Positions 26,801 through 33,964 of a DNA stretch of 64,000 bases are shown one piece after another. The position numbers and the translations under genes were made by a program. Each line of letters begins with the position of its first letter. Position 1 is the first letter of the stretch. Source of the DNA: Cytophagaceae bacterium (GTDB lineage Bacteria > Bacteroidota > Bacteroidia > Cytophagales > Flexibacteraceae); contig JAIXYP010000060.1 in NCBI GenBank assembly GCA_027490155.1, positions 62,001 to 126,000 of the forward strand, in the 5' to 3' direction. The notes beneath the pieces are model-generated. The model made no database searches. It was given only the letters and a program-made list of their open reading frames with translations, and was not told the DNA's origin.

Positions 26801-28836
26801 TGGCCTGCCACCAATGGTTTAATCCGCTGTGGTGGGATGGCGAGCTTAGCCATGATGGCCGTCTGACCGTATGCCGAGTCGCTTGACGCACCTGTCCAAG
26901 CAGGTCGGTTAGTTGTTGGCATGGTGTTTGGCCTCGAGGCCAAACTAGCAGGCGTGCCAGTCTCCGCATTGCGATGTTGACCTACAACAACAATCCCGTT
27001 AAGGATAGGCACTGCGCAAGCCAAGTTCGTATTATCACTACCCCGTTGCGTCCTTGGGTCCCAAACACCTGTCATTAGGGTACTATATCGGATACTGGCC
27101 AAATCAGCTGAATAGACCCGAGCAAACCAGCTCCACGCTGACAAAGAGTCAAGCGGAAGGGCACGGTCTGGCTTCAGCATCTTCTGATGGGCCGTTTTGG
27201 TGGTTACAACCCTTCGACCAATCCCGGTGATACAAACAGATCCACCACGGCTAATGTGCATCTTGTTGTATTGACACAAAGTCGTGTTTAGGGAGATCCA
27301 GCCACTATTTGGGTCATACCAACCATCCATATTAGGGTCACGCTGGATGGCCCCAAAACCACCTGTACCCCCACTGAACTCAGCGAGGTAGGTGGCATGC
27401 ATTATGCGGCCAAGGTCAAGTGTGTATTTGCCTATCCAGCTCACGAGGGCAGATCCACCACCAGTACCAGTAAAACCGTTCTGATAAGATCTGGCTGTTG
27501 GATTGTAATATAGGTCTGTACCTGCAAAAAAGTTTTCGACATTGTTGCCAGCTGCACGAGCGATAACAACTACTTGGTTGTTGAAATAGTCGATCTCAAG
27601 GGCATCGACCCACTGATCTGGTGGACTAAGGTCAATAGTCTCTTGATATAGCCGACGCCACCACTTCTGACGACCAGAGCTGTCCATTGCAACGAGGGCA
27701 GGTTCAAAATCGCCTAAGCCACTAGGTAGATTCGTTTTGACACAATAGCCGATATACATATCGTTACTGCGTTTGTCAATGACGATTGAGCCTACACGGT
27801 GGGTACGGTTGTCATGGACGTAGCCTAGGTAGCCACCGTTGTTACCGTTTGTACCACCCGGAATACTTGGTCCATCATAATAGAAATCATCAGGATAAGC
27901 CCCTTTACGGCCCGGGTTGTTGTTTTCATCCACCATTGTAGTGTCAAACAAACGTTGCGAAGGACTCCGAAGTGCACCACGAACATTTCCACATTTCATT
28001 ATGATAGCACTGTATTGATCACCTGGGATGGCCCTCAACCGCTGAAACCCGTTATTACCTTGGTAGTGATAAAACCAATTGCGGACGAGATCAGGTGTAC
28101 CATTGGGTTTTAGCCGCTTGATAAAACAACGCGAAGCAACGGACTGAACCATGGTCTGACCTTCAGTGTAGACCACCTTGCCATCATTCTGAACATCCCA
28201 TGGTTGGAGGACCTCGTGCTCATCATCCGTCTGGAAACAATCTACATTATATAACCAGGTGGTGTTGACAGCTGCTGGTAGTGCAGTCGTGAAGTTATAG
28301 TCCAGCCTGGCTATATAATAACCGTCATTATTCCCAGGCGCCGCTCGACGGCCTGAGATATAGACCGTTGCATTATCGGCGTTTTCGTTCGGAACGGTTG
28401 TTGTCCGAAGCCTGTTTATATCATGTGCAGTGTTGATTGGAAACCGAATCAGCGACAGGGGTGTTTCCATGTCCTTGCTCATGTGGAGCAAGAAGGCATA
28501 GTTCTGACCTGTGGTGTTGCTATTAAGACTACCGCTACTACTGTTAAGGTTTGTGGTGTTCCCGAGGGTGCGGGTGGGCAAGCCTGCCGGTAACCAATCC
28601 AGATTATCTGCTGCCCCCATCACAACAACAGTGCTATCGTAGGTTGGGTTGGAACTTAGGACAACCCAGGCATTCTGAAAATACTCTTTGTTGACTATCC
28701 CATTGCCAGTCTTGCCAACATAGGTTACGACGTTAGTGGATTGAGCGTTGGCTGCTGTCAGACCTAATGTTACCAAGGTCAATAAGATCAGACCAAAGCG
28801 AATAATCCTCGCTGGACTAGTAATACTTTTTCGCAT
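14875..28836 (-). CDS. Giant (4653-residue) T9SS type B surface protein, gliding motility-associated C-terminal domain
   Basis: It starts at ATG 28836 with a signal peptide (hydrophobic RFGLILLTLVTLGLTAANAQ, residues 13-32). Residues about 40-690 look like a repeat-delivered, propeller-type domain, not firmly assigned. Ig/PKD-like domains follow to about 1370, then an ANWSAVSNW unit near 1382. A cleaved-adhesin-like jelly-roll covers about 1475-1670 (PPSGWTVMDAD, DDWLISPTLSI). A beta-strand repeat with WEAGSTLDIRG lies near 1731. A right-handed beta-helix spans about 2600-3040 (repeated NN-x-I and NRISNF turns). Eight cysteine-paired PKD/Ig modules occupy about 3340-4025, with more Ig-like domains to 4560. 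The type B T9SS tail starts near 4575 (VWTPNNDNQNDHF, ILNRYGVEVF, AAGTYFYRV, WVEVLK). It should be exported by T9SS to the cell surface. A short CCGA/TCGG hairpin abuts the start codon. Confidence 0.92.
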   Translation of the reverse strand: MRKSITSPARIIRFGLILLTLVTLGLTAANAQSTNVVTYVGKTGNGIVNKEYFQNAWVVLSSNPTYDSTVVVMGAADNLDWLPAGLPTRTLGNTTNLNSSSGSLNSNTTGQNYAFLLHMSKDMETPLSLIRFPINTAHDINRLRTTTVPNENADNATVYISGRRAAPGNNDGYYIARLDYNFTTALPAAVNTTWLYNVDCFQTDDEHEVLQPWDVQNDGKVVYTEGQTMVQSVASRCFIKRLKPNGTPDLVRNWFYHYQGNNGFQRLRAIPGDQYSAIIMKCGNVRGALRSPSQRLFDTTMVDENNNPGRKGAYPDDFYYDGPSIPGGTNGNNGGYLGYVHDNRTHRVGSIVIDKRSNDMYIGYCVKTNLPSGLGDFEPALVAMDSSGRQKWWRRLYQETIDLSPPDQWVDALEIDYFNNQVVVIARAAGNNVENFFAGTDLYYNPTARSYQNGFTGTGGGSALVSWIGKYTLDLGRIMHATYLAEFSGGTGGFGAIQRDPNMDGWYDPNSGWISLNTTLCQYNKMHISRGGSVCITGIGRRVVTTKTAHQKMLKPDRALPLDSLSAWSWFARVYSADLASIRYSTLMTGVWDPRTQRGSDNTNLACAVPILNGIVVVGQHRNAETGTPASLASRPNTMPTTNRPAWTGASSDSAYGQTAIMAKLAIPPQRIKPLVAGQTFCRRLLTVVAPNWVEGAVPLSLPGDYAYNPNNEFTVSLIDSNGNVISDSTVQARNLRTLSLSIPPWAPIAQNYKLTISASSPFTGGDTVTVAIADGPPDQPFPPFGNTDNLCLTGTSVFKTYRVPFASSYRWKLSNNDAGTASGSDTVGTIYWDPTYNSDNDPVKDTVSVYLTALNQCGESLGSQRLFVTLTNACLTVGSGIANGTFCPLTNLNVPVTAPTNTVFKPGNQFMVQVSDADGNFGPVAVGGGDIIGVLNSPLTDSTGIQINQARKRIPCFLPFGLAGPTRIRIVSTNPALLGGEVTINVNVLAEPPTQPYFIPGYGKITNGRLDTNYPSNISATDNQGSGINICSFGNQQDRPGGCQQYPATSPFGCGSYRSMIYVTNSVQGALSYKWTIDPPEAGIIQGFAGVDTACIVTWDTLFAGGPVSIYVTTTTDCIGLSSVPLIVNVNNCAPIRSASNSFNADTSFCAGATFPVNIPLPSYAPPAIAAPRELLIQLSDQNGSFLNPILVGSINSVTLPASLPSSNNYRLRVWGGTTDANGGLSRGRPRFYGNPIRIRVFNPLTAPGTPSIMAPLGAGNDSVCTIGSLANPRRHLFSTAGVAGAKSYRWTLIPSNAGTIQGVANKDTVSIVWTPGFIGTAYVSVRGVNVCGPGATSGLLAINLGYKGAPGSPCGIPIPLEVVNASYRTKATGSANWSAVSNWERCPTGNCPVNAPDLTNGWVAATVYPHGAIASQIIVRNYVTVDIGMSTGNGNRYASRFRVEPTGTLDASNFQFDVRISSATTFTENFASVTEGSTPPSGWTVMDADNNNVDAVALCNIGNAGINDDNPTGTTIQCGGNCLGKSSWFGRGGAMLSSSFYANGGVADDWLISPTLSISTNNFFYWQGSRFGRNNLTSRCTPCATNCGAVSFDPVRYEVRVFTTDPSGLAADPFTLLTNSTFAGVYTESGNSQTFRNISLAQYAGRNIWVAFRNISNQTGLLAIDNISLGAPTTVDFDLAGRFVNGSSTFNGIGGDILNTTTPIKGIVRSTGTFIHNRDGGQLPIVTWEAGSTLDIRGVQGNFPGNMSNQSFYNLTWNGFNQNRDMTFNEANPAPNGFYRLPALQSGGKLKVNSTGNGTSTLFITASTAFAVAYSKIEVTGGRLSFAEGVSGLQPMIINDSLIIRGGTFHACNDFRPYRTTINLPGHLYMTGGTYDCSGGSNIQFWLNAFTHQLNLGGDFIMEGGTFKQSFQGALRNSQGVTDRIRSQVIFGGNRLQKWQSNGTIEQQGIEFVLENKGAGLQLLSDVNVPNVRRVSWDGGSNFFPTKSFTHRSGNIDLGSYTLRTANYVLGSTGYIGGVTGSGTGSILADTITMGGIIGNQQDRVTVMSGAALALQGTADSNSYFIGGLKRSVTPVAAGGNYIWPVGTSTKYKGMRLNGVRTNSQPMVIGAYFNNSGATDAAPDRLRPFTNLAHWAVTRTGNGIITAIGSVNLLTDSLDSQSRIGQDTNSTTGTDPDAIYSNLGGNRTAANVLTNEKRVFRGPFNSPAGTTFFTIAKPGYMPAAITIGNTGTYKNLTEFSLDYNSLELNQPVTASFLADYNGDSTNTEFPEVFPIVFKQNAGNFPCRVVNPTNANLVTAGRFNVNAEVTFDGVDNLIFEGNAGGGSWRFTNRKTAIAGPTRNFLFQNDATFNTLKGLKIEAMTSIPPFPKVVPRGSCPFTKLDYEIKNLYNPSIAFYVPCRGLSNKPYPYSNNPLPSTGLAQGAIIAGNKWNSTLPAPDGDGDTSYNGKVLEYNRCADGYNTDPDYRPEYLRNLVKPINPGYTCDCLPNPSFPRCPTSTPNCNYASDYRSQNQQNIDCSPATSGLPANLRPPCPVAPDTVGMMARWQRQWARWIVDSTTNSVYVINFARSKRRYDSLDRVIRSALYQLTVDMDEAAVYIAGSTRSGDYGNSYNTIDGCSISGTNTDGPKGELRGYSYGILSQKKDFAPNLNMGNRIVNNNIYDFRFRGIDISEFGNGGNWNIEGNSIYNTNPGGCRFSATATAIRFVPGGQSELDTIANNYIGGTAPLAGGPPMVIPLGWNLNAIDMNVGGGPSAPSFITGNQILNVRNYSLGYPEDQSGGARCIQVSAGVVNVDRNKVGRLQDTLTLGNMDIVYNNSNSRVTINDNQLVNINSVLAGIRYVGTGAVEIKNNVLDNLKITEYGSLVLGIYLTPNTSNIAITDNSISRMGYSNSSKAYGIWVDRNSLRRSSSGIIARNRISNFSLVNPGDGNGGEVYGINLSANTAGATGWMIYNNAIQMSNRPYRGLGESNRSRNSFQFGIVVDSVANGRVGVIHNTVLIYGLGRVNNYGFLRKGQTTADLRVRNNILYNQRSGFAIGTNRSFDWAPAMSNYNLLGVIDTNLTARYGVGDKSYNNWISTSQGDANSWAITTDRNAPTTQGSGNYLQLFNDPDAGDLSIKRTDSTAWFVNTLGAAGPEGGQDYIGDAIKFDINGTPRSADSPVGYLSRWGADLGAFEVLMDSTVRPPASFASIASPRAVPQGTLQNFFFAGRKIGQINWDETPLAINRPTSVALRYLPGVDPANTIVQRRYFFARYDVMNASNNGRPYSFKLGLNYDKNVMARVEQNREGSIKVARNLAGSQLWKVYQSTANMVLKQSMMTDTTKALGRFALTDSIDQLPNVRIDTVEICNNTPTRLFKTPRPIYDYTWTYAPAVGVARFDSLNPNPLITIARPQTGNGLYRFVVIGKNPFNPQIITYDTLMVRVLFPPIPLVGNKNVSICSDISATIGVVNDPLPRFRYRWRFSPGIIGDSLTPITTVFIQRPDTLLQQFTAILTKTDTVTGCTGSDTVFISALPRPVVDLGVDSLKLCGGSPGNLGGLLPRAGYSYQWSPATDLSSATVARPSINITSPGTYKYVVLVTNANTSCTNKDSIYVKVFGLPPSGAGLSRRICNGDTTTLGLTNPDRSLIYSWSPTTGLSNPNSPNPVVRLTNTGNACQTTSYTLTVTEPTLGCLATSRVDVEVCPRPVADAGLDKVVCSDDIASIGSTGVTGLTYHWTGYPALGADSSLASPAIRTRYRGSDTLRIGLALLVTNASGCISTDSVTVKVLPEPVVSAGPDRGICATLPTTLGAASVTNIRYAWSPRSGLNDSTIAEPTFRSNSLVRDTVQYILKATNTLTGCVGYDTVSVIIKPLPIPNLGRVTRGCSRDTIRLGDIPTVGLIYSWTALQPGGQLLSPTSFMPIVIRRNRGISDSVYQYRLLVTDTAGCSALDTLDLTISPEPNSIAGADRTVCDNGTTTLGRPANPNETYQWSGTNLGSLSSTSAAAPVFSAVNSGTVLAVDTIVVKTTHTTTGCTSTDTVLVSVQPKVITPIITQRTLTLCPGTTGVTFGLNNAVAGYQYTWRMTAGRGTITGTGPSVTANFGTQQGQVWAYVSATNNGCAGGTDSVAVNLNSVLRPVIQSNQPSICSYEASQFGLTLRVDSVPGSRFRWRTNTLAQQVAGDSTFRARFLFSSVGVAKIWLEEQNGACRGLSDTISITIYPSPDSTKQIAGPLAFCENIGAPVRYAFPITPGRTLVNWTVPQGLQTTTSTTADSSFLTILSGTQGRYKLVVQESDTVNGAGLICLGRPISFTLNINPKPLPVLANYESVICQQDTVTKVYAVANAVGGNTYVWRASGGTIVNGAGTGSVTVRWVGTQAPFSLFVRELAATGCQSDELAFGLRLDSTTIALDYITFAEARDTDVELYVRTTSGRLNAGQPVLLQRTDSTNNWQTVRTFGLGYTGLITDDLTTTSGRGLRYRLAATNGCNIQTFSAIHNTIWMQGKVSGNDAVFSWNPYPALTSKLQVGDLLRRKDDEQNLVPYAMSFNPQPLTYKVINNGPDGFNQQFRLNVSGPGVNVYSNKVDLYYENPIKVYNVWTPNNDNQNDHFTIENLSLYANNEVVILNRYGVEVFKATNYRNDFKGENLAAGTYFYRVTVAGKPGLNGWVEVLK

Positions 28837-29202
28837 CCGATTTAGGTCGGTTAATATGTGTACACTCTAATGCAGTGTAAATCTAGCAGATTGTCATAAC
28901 GATGCCTTGCATTTTGTTATCAAATTTGCAATGCCTACCATTTGTCAACCATCTGAAAGGGAAATGAAAGGCAATTCTGTTCAAAGCGGTAGAATAATCG
29001 AGTAGATCGGGATCAAGGCTAATGTTTGTTTGCAGTGCTTTCGGTAATATTGTCTTGCCAACCTAACCATGTCTGAGCCCCGCACCTGTCATAGGTTTAG
29101 GATCAGCAAAAACTTAGGATTCGCCGCTGCACTGTATCGGCATCCGCACGCTTTAGCCCTATGTACGCACAAGTCCATTCCATAGCCAGATTTCGCAAGG
29201 CT
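28837..29202. promoter_or_regulatory. Divergent intergenic region between two type B T9SS genes, with an inverted repeat
   Basis: This 366-base spacer must hold both divergent promoters. A dyad TACACT-N7-AGTGTA lies at 28861-28879, 25 to 43 bases upstream of the minus-strand start, in the position of an operator or leader hairpin. A TAGATTTAC sequence on the minus strand beside it resembles a -7 box with one change. No plus-strand box is clear. Confidence 0.3.
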
Positions 29203-31881
29203 ATGACCCAATTGATCAGCCCTAGTCACTCCCTTAACACTAAAGTCGGCCAACTGACTTTCCTGATTTTTGTATTAGGATTTCAGTTGCAAGGCATGGC
29301 TCAGACGATCACGGTTAATGCATTCACGCCTGTCATTTGTGCTGGTAGCATCAATAACCTTAGTATACCGATCACCAAAACGGGCACCTTCACTGGCAAT
29401 GCATTCCGTGCCGAGCTGAGTCAACCGGCACCAACACTTGGGTTCACACCACCCACGATCACTGGCAACAACAGCAACGTACCTGGCTCTAACGGCTTTG
29501 TCAACTTAGTAATTCCCGCGGCCACCTCCTTTGGCCAGTACCAGATTCGTGTGGTCCATGTTGGGAGTGGGACCATCTCTAACATCGTTAACTTCACGAT
29601 CACCCCACCCTATACGGTCGATCTGGTCAATAACTCGGCACTTTGCGCCACTGATACGATTCGGTTTGGACTCAATATGGGGCCAGCACCCTATTACACC
29701 AGCCTTAGTCTTGGCAGCAGCACGCGTAGATGGAAACGTAACGGGACTATAATTGCTGGACAAACAGCAACTACCCTTACCCTATTACCTAATCAATACC
29801 GCGCTGGGGATATCATCTCAGCCGAAGTCAGGACCAATAGTGGCTGTTTTGGTGGCCCAGCGGCTGCCTTCGTGGTTACTAGGTCTGACACCTTGAATGG
29901 CATCAAGCTAGATAGTTTGGCCAACCGTCGGGTATGCCCAGGGCAGGTTGTGAACCTCAACTGGTCGGTTTTCAAAGCAGGCCCAACCGGCAACTACATC
30001 GTCCAACTGTCTGATACCTTAGGTCGGTTCAACCAACCAACAGACTTTGCATTGGTCACAGGGCTAAACACAGCCTACACCATCCCAGCTGGCATCTTGC
30101 AAAAACCAACCTACCGATACGCCATCAGGATCATAGTCAACACACTCACGAACCCACTGTTTTGTGATAAGTCCAACATGATCCCGATCCTGGTTGGTAG
30201 TGCTACCGCAAGTGCATCCTTCCAAGCCTCATTGGATAGCGTTTGCAGCGGCACCCCGATCACCTATACTGGCAACAGCCTTGGCTTCATTGCGCCGCAA
30301 TATATCTGGACGGTCAACGGAGTGCAGCAAGCTACCACCCCAAATCTGACGCTAAACTTACCTAACAATCGGGATACGGTCCGGCTGGTTGTATCTGGGG
30401 CGACTACATGTGGCAACCGCACTGTTGTAGTGCCGTTTCAGTTGACCCGTGTGCTGCCCATCCCGACACGCCCAACCCTATTTGGCGATACAGTCTGTGG
30501 ACAAGGTGCTGTGACCTTGCGTGCAACACCGCCCCCAACTGGAGAGGCCATCCGCTGGTATAATAACAATAACTTCTTGGTTGGGACGGGCAACTCGTTC
30601 AGGACAAATACACTGACTGCCTCTACCACTTTTACGGCCAAAGCCTTCAACGGAATTTGTGAAGGACCAACATCTACCATTACTGCGGTAGTAATCCCAA
30701 TCCCTCAAAAACCTAGCATCGCGGGTTTTGCACTGCCCGACACCACCGTCTGTGCAGGAGAGCAAATTCAGCTTGAGTCAGCCGTCGGTGCTACCCGCTA
30801 CCTATGGAGTACGGGCGCCACCACACCAGCTATTACGGTGTCTCAACCAGGCAAATACACCCTAAACATCTATAACGGCAACTGCATTAGCCCAACCTCT
30901 GACACCATTCGGGTAACGTACAGGCATCCATTAGTAGCCCCACAAATCAGCCAGTCCAACCCAGTTTGTGGGTCTGGAATCACAACCTTGTCCATCAACA
31001 ACCCAGACCCTGCCCTTACCTATTTTTGGTACGATGCAACAGGAACCACGCTTGTGGGGAGTGGCACTGGCCTTGCGCTTAACCTGATCCAAACTGTAAC
31101 ATATAGTGTCGTCGCCAGCCTCGGTAGGTGTACTAGCACCCCGACCTCAATTGATGCAATAGTAACGCCATTGCCTGCCAAGCCAACTATTACCACGAGC
31201 TCTACCCAACTTTGCCCTGGCACGACGGCAACCTTGACCGCAAGCCCAGGCTACGCTAACTATGTCTGGACAGATGGCGTAGTTGGACAAACACGTGAAG
31301 TCAGCAGCGCAGGCGCATACGCTTTACGTGTTACCGATGGTATCTGCCAGTCTCCTGTATCGGATTCGATAACCATTAGCGGCAGTGGTTTACAAGCCGT
31401 AGACCTAGGACCAAACCTGAGCACCACCCTACAATCTGCCCCTACAACGCTTACGGCAAGTCCTGCTGGAGGTGTATGGCAAGGTATGGGGGTTTTGAGT
31501 GGCACAAATGTGTTTGACCCAACCATTGCTGGCATTGGCAAACATACCTTGACCTATACAATCTCCTCTGGCGCCTGCTCCGGTGTTAAGACCATTGAGG
31601 TCGAGGTTACCGAAGGCCCTGTCGTGATCAACAATTTCTTCAGCCCGAATGGCGATGGTCAAAACGACACATGGGAGTACAATAAGCTGATGTACCAATA
31701 CTCTGGGATCAAGGTTTTGATCCTGAATCGGTACGGTGTCAAGCTGTATGAAAGCCTGGATAGTAAAACAGCATGGGATGGCATAGTTGGTGGCAGCAAG
31801 GTCCTCAGTGGTACATATATCTACCTGATTACCTTCCCGGACGGACGCCTATTCAGGGGTACTTTCGAAGTTGTTTACTAG
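29203..31881 (+). CDS. T9SS type B secreted protein with Ig-like domains
   Basis: An 892-residue protein. I start at ATG 29203, since MTQLISPSH leads into a clean signal peptide (LTFLIFVLGFQLQGMAQ). ATG 29161 would only add a charged extension. Residues about 30-780 are Ig/PKD-like beta-sandwich domains, each with a cysteine pair (TVCAGEQIQL, SSTQLCPGTTATLTASPG) and the phrase YLWSTGATTPAITVSQPGKY, typical of adhesin Ig modules in this phylum. The tail from about 805 is the gliding motility-associated type B domain: NNFFSPNGDGQNDTW, KVLILNRYGVKLYES, LSGTYIYLITFPDGR, GTFEVVY. A surface adhesin or filament role is inferred. It diverges from the 4653-residue gene and ends at a shared bidirectional terminator. 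Confidence 0.9.
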   Translation: MTQLISPSHSLNTKVGQLTFLIFVLGFQLQGMAQTITVNAFTPVICAGSINNLSIPITKTGTFTGNAFRAELSQPAPTLGFTPPTITGNNSNVPGSNGFVNLVIPAATSFGQYQIRVVHVGSGTISNIVNFTITPPYTVDLVNNSALCATDTIRFGLNMGPAPYYTSLSLGSSTRRWKRNGTIIAGQTATTLTLLPNQYRAGDIISAEVRTNSGCFGGPAAAFVVTRSDTLNGIKLDSLANRRVCPGQVVNLNWSVFKAGPTGNYIVQLSDTLGRFNQPTDFALVTGLNTAYTIPAGILQKPTYRYAIRIIVNTLTNPLFCDKSNMIPILVGSATASASFQASLDSVCSGTPITYTGNSLGFIAPQYIWTVNGVQQATTPNLTLNLPNNRDTVRLVVSGATTCGNRTVVVPFQLTRVLPIPTRPTLFGDTVCGQGAVTLRATPPPTGEAIRWYNNNNFLVGTGNSFRTNTLTASTTFTAKAFNGICEGPTSTITAVVIPIPQKPSIAGFALPDTTVCAGEQIQLESAVGATRYLWSTGATTPAITVSQPGKYTLNIYNGNCISPTSDTIRVTYRHPLVAPQISQSNPVCGSGITTLSINNPDPALTYFWYDATGTTLVGSGTGLALNLIQTVTYSVVASLGRCTSTPTSIDAIVTPLPAKPTITTSSTQLCPGTTATLTASPGYANYVWTDGVVGQTREVSSAGAYALRVTDGICQSPVSDSITISGSGLQAVDLGPNLSTTLQSAPTTLTASPAGGVWQGMGVLSGTNVFDPTIAGIGKHTLTYTISSGACSGVKTIEVEVTEGPVVINNFFSPNGDGQNDTWEYNKLMYQYSGIKVLILNRYGVKLYESLDSKTAWDGIVGGSKVLSGTYIYLITFPDGRLFRGTFEVVY

Positions 31882-31922
31882 ATCGGACAAACAGGTTCCA
31901 GCAATCCGGATAACATCCCAAC

Positions 31923-31956
31923 AAAAAAGGCCAGTCGATCCTCGATTGGCCTTTTT
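31923..31956. terminator. Bidirectional terminator between convergent genes
   Basis: AAAAAAGGCCAGTCGA pairs with TCGATTGGCCTTTTT across a 3-4 base loop, with one G-T pair. T runs lie on both strands. It sits between the convergent stops at 31881 (+) and 31964 (-) and can serve both. Confidence 0.9.
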
Positions 31957-31963
31957 GTTTTTC

Positions 31964-33964
31964 TTAAAGCTGCGGCATACCTAGCCAAACATAGTGCAGA
32001 TCCATCCAGACAGTATAGTCCCGTATGTATAGGGCATCAACCCGATGTGCTAATGAGCCCTGAGCTCGTACCACCACGGAGGGTCGGAAAATGGACTGTT
32101 TGTTGCTCAGTCCGCGTGCCTGCGAGCCAAATGTCTTGATAACATACGCGTCTGTTGGGTCAGCCTGGGTCAGATTTACGGAGTGGCAACATGGCAAAAC
32201 CCACGTCCCACCCCATAGTACACGGAAGGCAGCAGCGTAAAGTCGGCCAAGGTTCACACGACGGACAATGGCTACAATTAGGCCTAGCATAATCACCAAA
32301 AGGCTAAACCCAAGGTCAAACAGTCGCTTTTTACGTTGTGCCTCCTGTTGCAGTAGAATGTATGAAGACTCAGGACTGTAGTAATCCCCCGGCTGGTTTT
32401 TATCGCTGCTCCCGATTATGAAGTCACTCCCACAAGGAACTACCCGGAAGGCGGGTGGAATGCGGTTCCAACGTTTGCAAATGATACTGATGATGTCTTT
32501 ATTACTGAGGTTAGCCCCGCCAAAAATGATTTCCTGCACATTCAGTACCTGGACGACCTTCTGCAAATCGGTTAGCTTACCAACCCCATCGTTTGCCTCC
32601 TCATTCAAGACACCTACGACTGTAGCATCCACCTTAGCAAGATCGATCAGGTCCTTTATGCGGCTAGCCTCCTGATTTTCGGCAACGATTAGCACCCGCT
32701 TGGTCCTATGTTCGCCCAAACGTAGGTTACCATATTGACCTAATTGTGCCACTAATCTCCAGCCAAGGATCGAGGCAATCCCCCAACCAGTACCTAACAG
32801 AATCAAGGCTTTAGAATACCGCCAATCATCAAAAAAGTTGGTAACCGCCGATATCAACACCATACCTATGACCAACCCCTTAATGATGGCCTCTGCCTTA
32901 GGGCGTTTGGTATAGCCACCTGTCAGCCAAGTGCTACCTAGCCAAGCTAGGATATAGGCCGGCACTGTCATCAGCATAAAGGTTGGCGGATAGTCCCCCG
33001 GTACACGCTTATGGTTAGCCTGCCAATATTCCTTAAGCAAATACATCCCGATCAATAACAAACTGGCATCAAGCAAGGGTAGGCGGACTTGATGCCAAAT
33101 GCGTGCGACAACTGAAAGGCTGGCGCGAAGCCAAATGGCTAAGCCCAAGGCAAGGTCTAGCCCGAAGGACTGCCCACCTTTCAGGAAGTGTTTACGAGCG
33201 AAAATGGCCATCGCATTATAGAACACCCGCACATATTTTAGGCTGCCCTTTTTGGTACTTTCACCCTTGTAGTGGATGATCGTTGTGTCAGGATTATAAT
33301 AATTCTTGTAGCCCGCTAGTTGGATCCGATAACTCAGATCAACATCTTCTCCATACATAAAGAAAGCCTCGTCCAACAGACCAATTTGGTCTAGCACCGC
33401 CTTGGGCATCAGCATAAAGGCACCGCTTAATACATCCACCTGCTGGGTTTTGGCATCGCTGAGGTGGCCCATATAATATCGCGCAAACAACTCGGATTTC
33501 GGGAAGAGCCCGGTCAGACCCACTATCTTGCAAAACGAAACCCAAGGCGTTGGTAGGCCACGTTTACTTTCTGCTAGATAGAGGCCGCTGCCATCTACCA
33601 TCCTAACACCAAGGCCGCCTGTATCAGGGTGTTGGGACATAAAGTCTAAACAAAGGCTCAGGGTATCTTCTGCCAACACGACATCTGGATTGAGCAATAA
33701 GTGATACTGCCCCTTGGCCTGCCGTAGCGCTTGGTTATTGGCCTTCGCAAAGCCAACATTATCTTGGTTCGGGATCAACCGCACCCATGGGAACTGGGTC
33801 TGGACCATCTGGACCGAATCATCAGCAGAGGCATTATCTACCACCCAAACCTCTGCATCGATGCCGACTATTGCCGCTTCTACGCTCTGCAACGTTTGTT
33901 GCAGAAAGTGGCTCACGTTGTAGCTCACAATGACAATCGAAAGGGCTGGCACCTGCAGGGACAT
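31964..33964 (-). CDS. Family 2 glycosyltransferase with membrane and nucleotide-binding-like C-terminal region
   Basis: A 666-residue protein; ATG 33964 is preferred over GTG 33979 because the fold begins at once with LSIVIVSYNV. Residues 1-290 are a GT2 (GT-A) domain of the rhamnosyltransferase type: VWVVDNASADDS, LLLNPDVVLAEDT (DxD-like), GAFMLMPKAVLDQIG and MYGEDVDLSYRIQ. Transmembrane helices follow (about 280-400). Residues about 415-530 resemble the Rossmann-like domain ahead of polyprenyl-phosphate sugar transferases (RVLIVAENQEASRIKDLI, VQEIIFGG). The end has one more helix and an RDYTVWMDL motif, like a degenerate sugar-phosphate transferase. It probably acts at the inner membrane in surface polysaccharide synthesis. 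Confidence 0.82.
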   Translation of the reverse strand: MSLQVPALSIVIVSYNVSHFLQQTLQSVEAAIVGIDAEVWVVDNASADDSVQMVQTQFPWVRLIPNQDNVGFAKANNQALRQAKGQYHLLLNPDVVLAEDTLSLCLDFMSQHPDTGGLGVRMVDGSGLYLAESKRGLPTPWVSFCKIVGLTGLFPKSELFARYYMGHLSDAKTQQVDVLSGAFMLMPKAVLDQIGLLDEAFFMYGEDVDLSYRIQLAGYKNYYNPDTTIIHYKGESTKKGSLKYVRVFYNAMAIFARKHFLKGGQSFGLDLALGLAIWLRASLSVVARIWHQVRLPLLDASLLLIGMYLLKEYWQANHKRVPGDYPPTFMLMTVPAYILAWLGSTWLTGGYTKRPKAEAIIKGLVIGMVLISAVTNFFDDWRYSKALILLGTGWGIASILGWRLVAQLGQYGNLRLGEHRTKRVLIVAENQEASRIKDLIDLAKVDATVVGVLNEEANDGVGKLTDLQKVVQVLNVQEIIFGGANLSNKDIISIICKRWNRIPPAFRVVPCGSDFIIGSSDKNQPGDYYSPESSYILLQQEAQRKKRLFDLGFSLLVIMLGLIVAIVRRVNLGRLYAAAFRVLWGGTWVLPCCHSVNLTQADPTDAYVIKTFGSQARGLSNKQSIFRPSVVVRAQGSLAHRVDALYIRDYTVWMDLHYVWLGMPQL

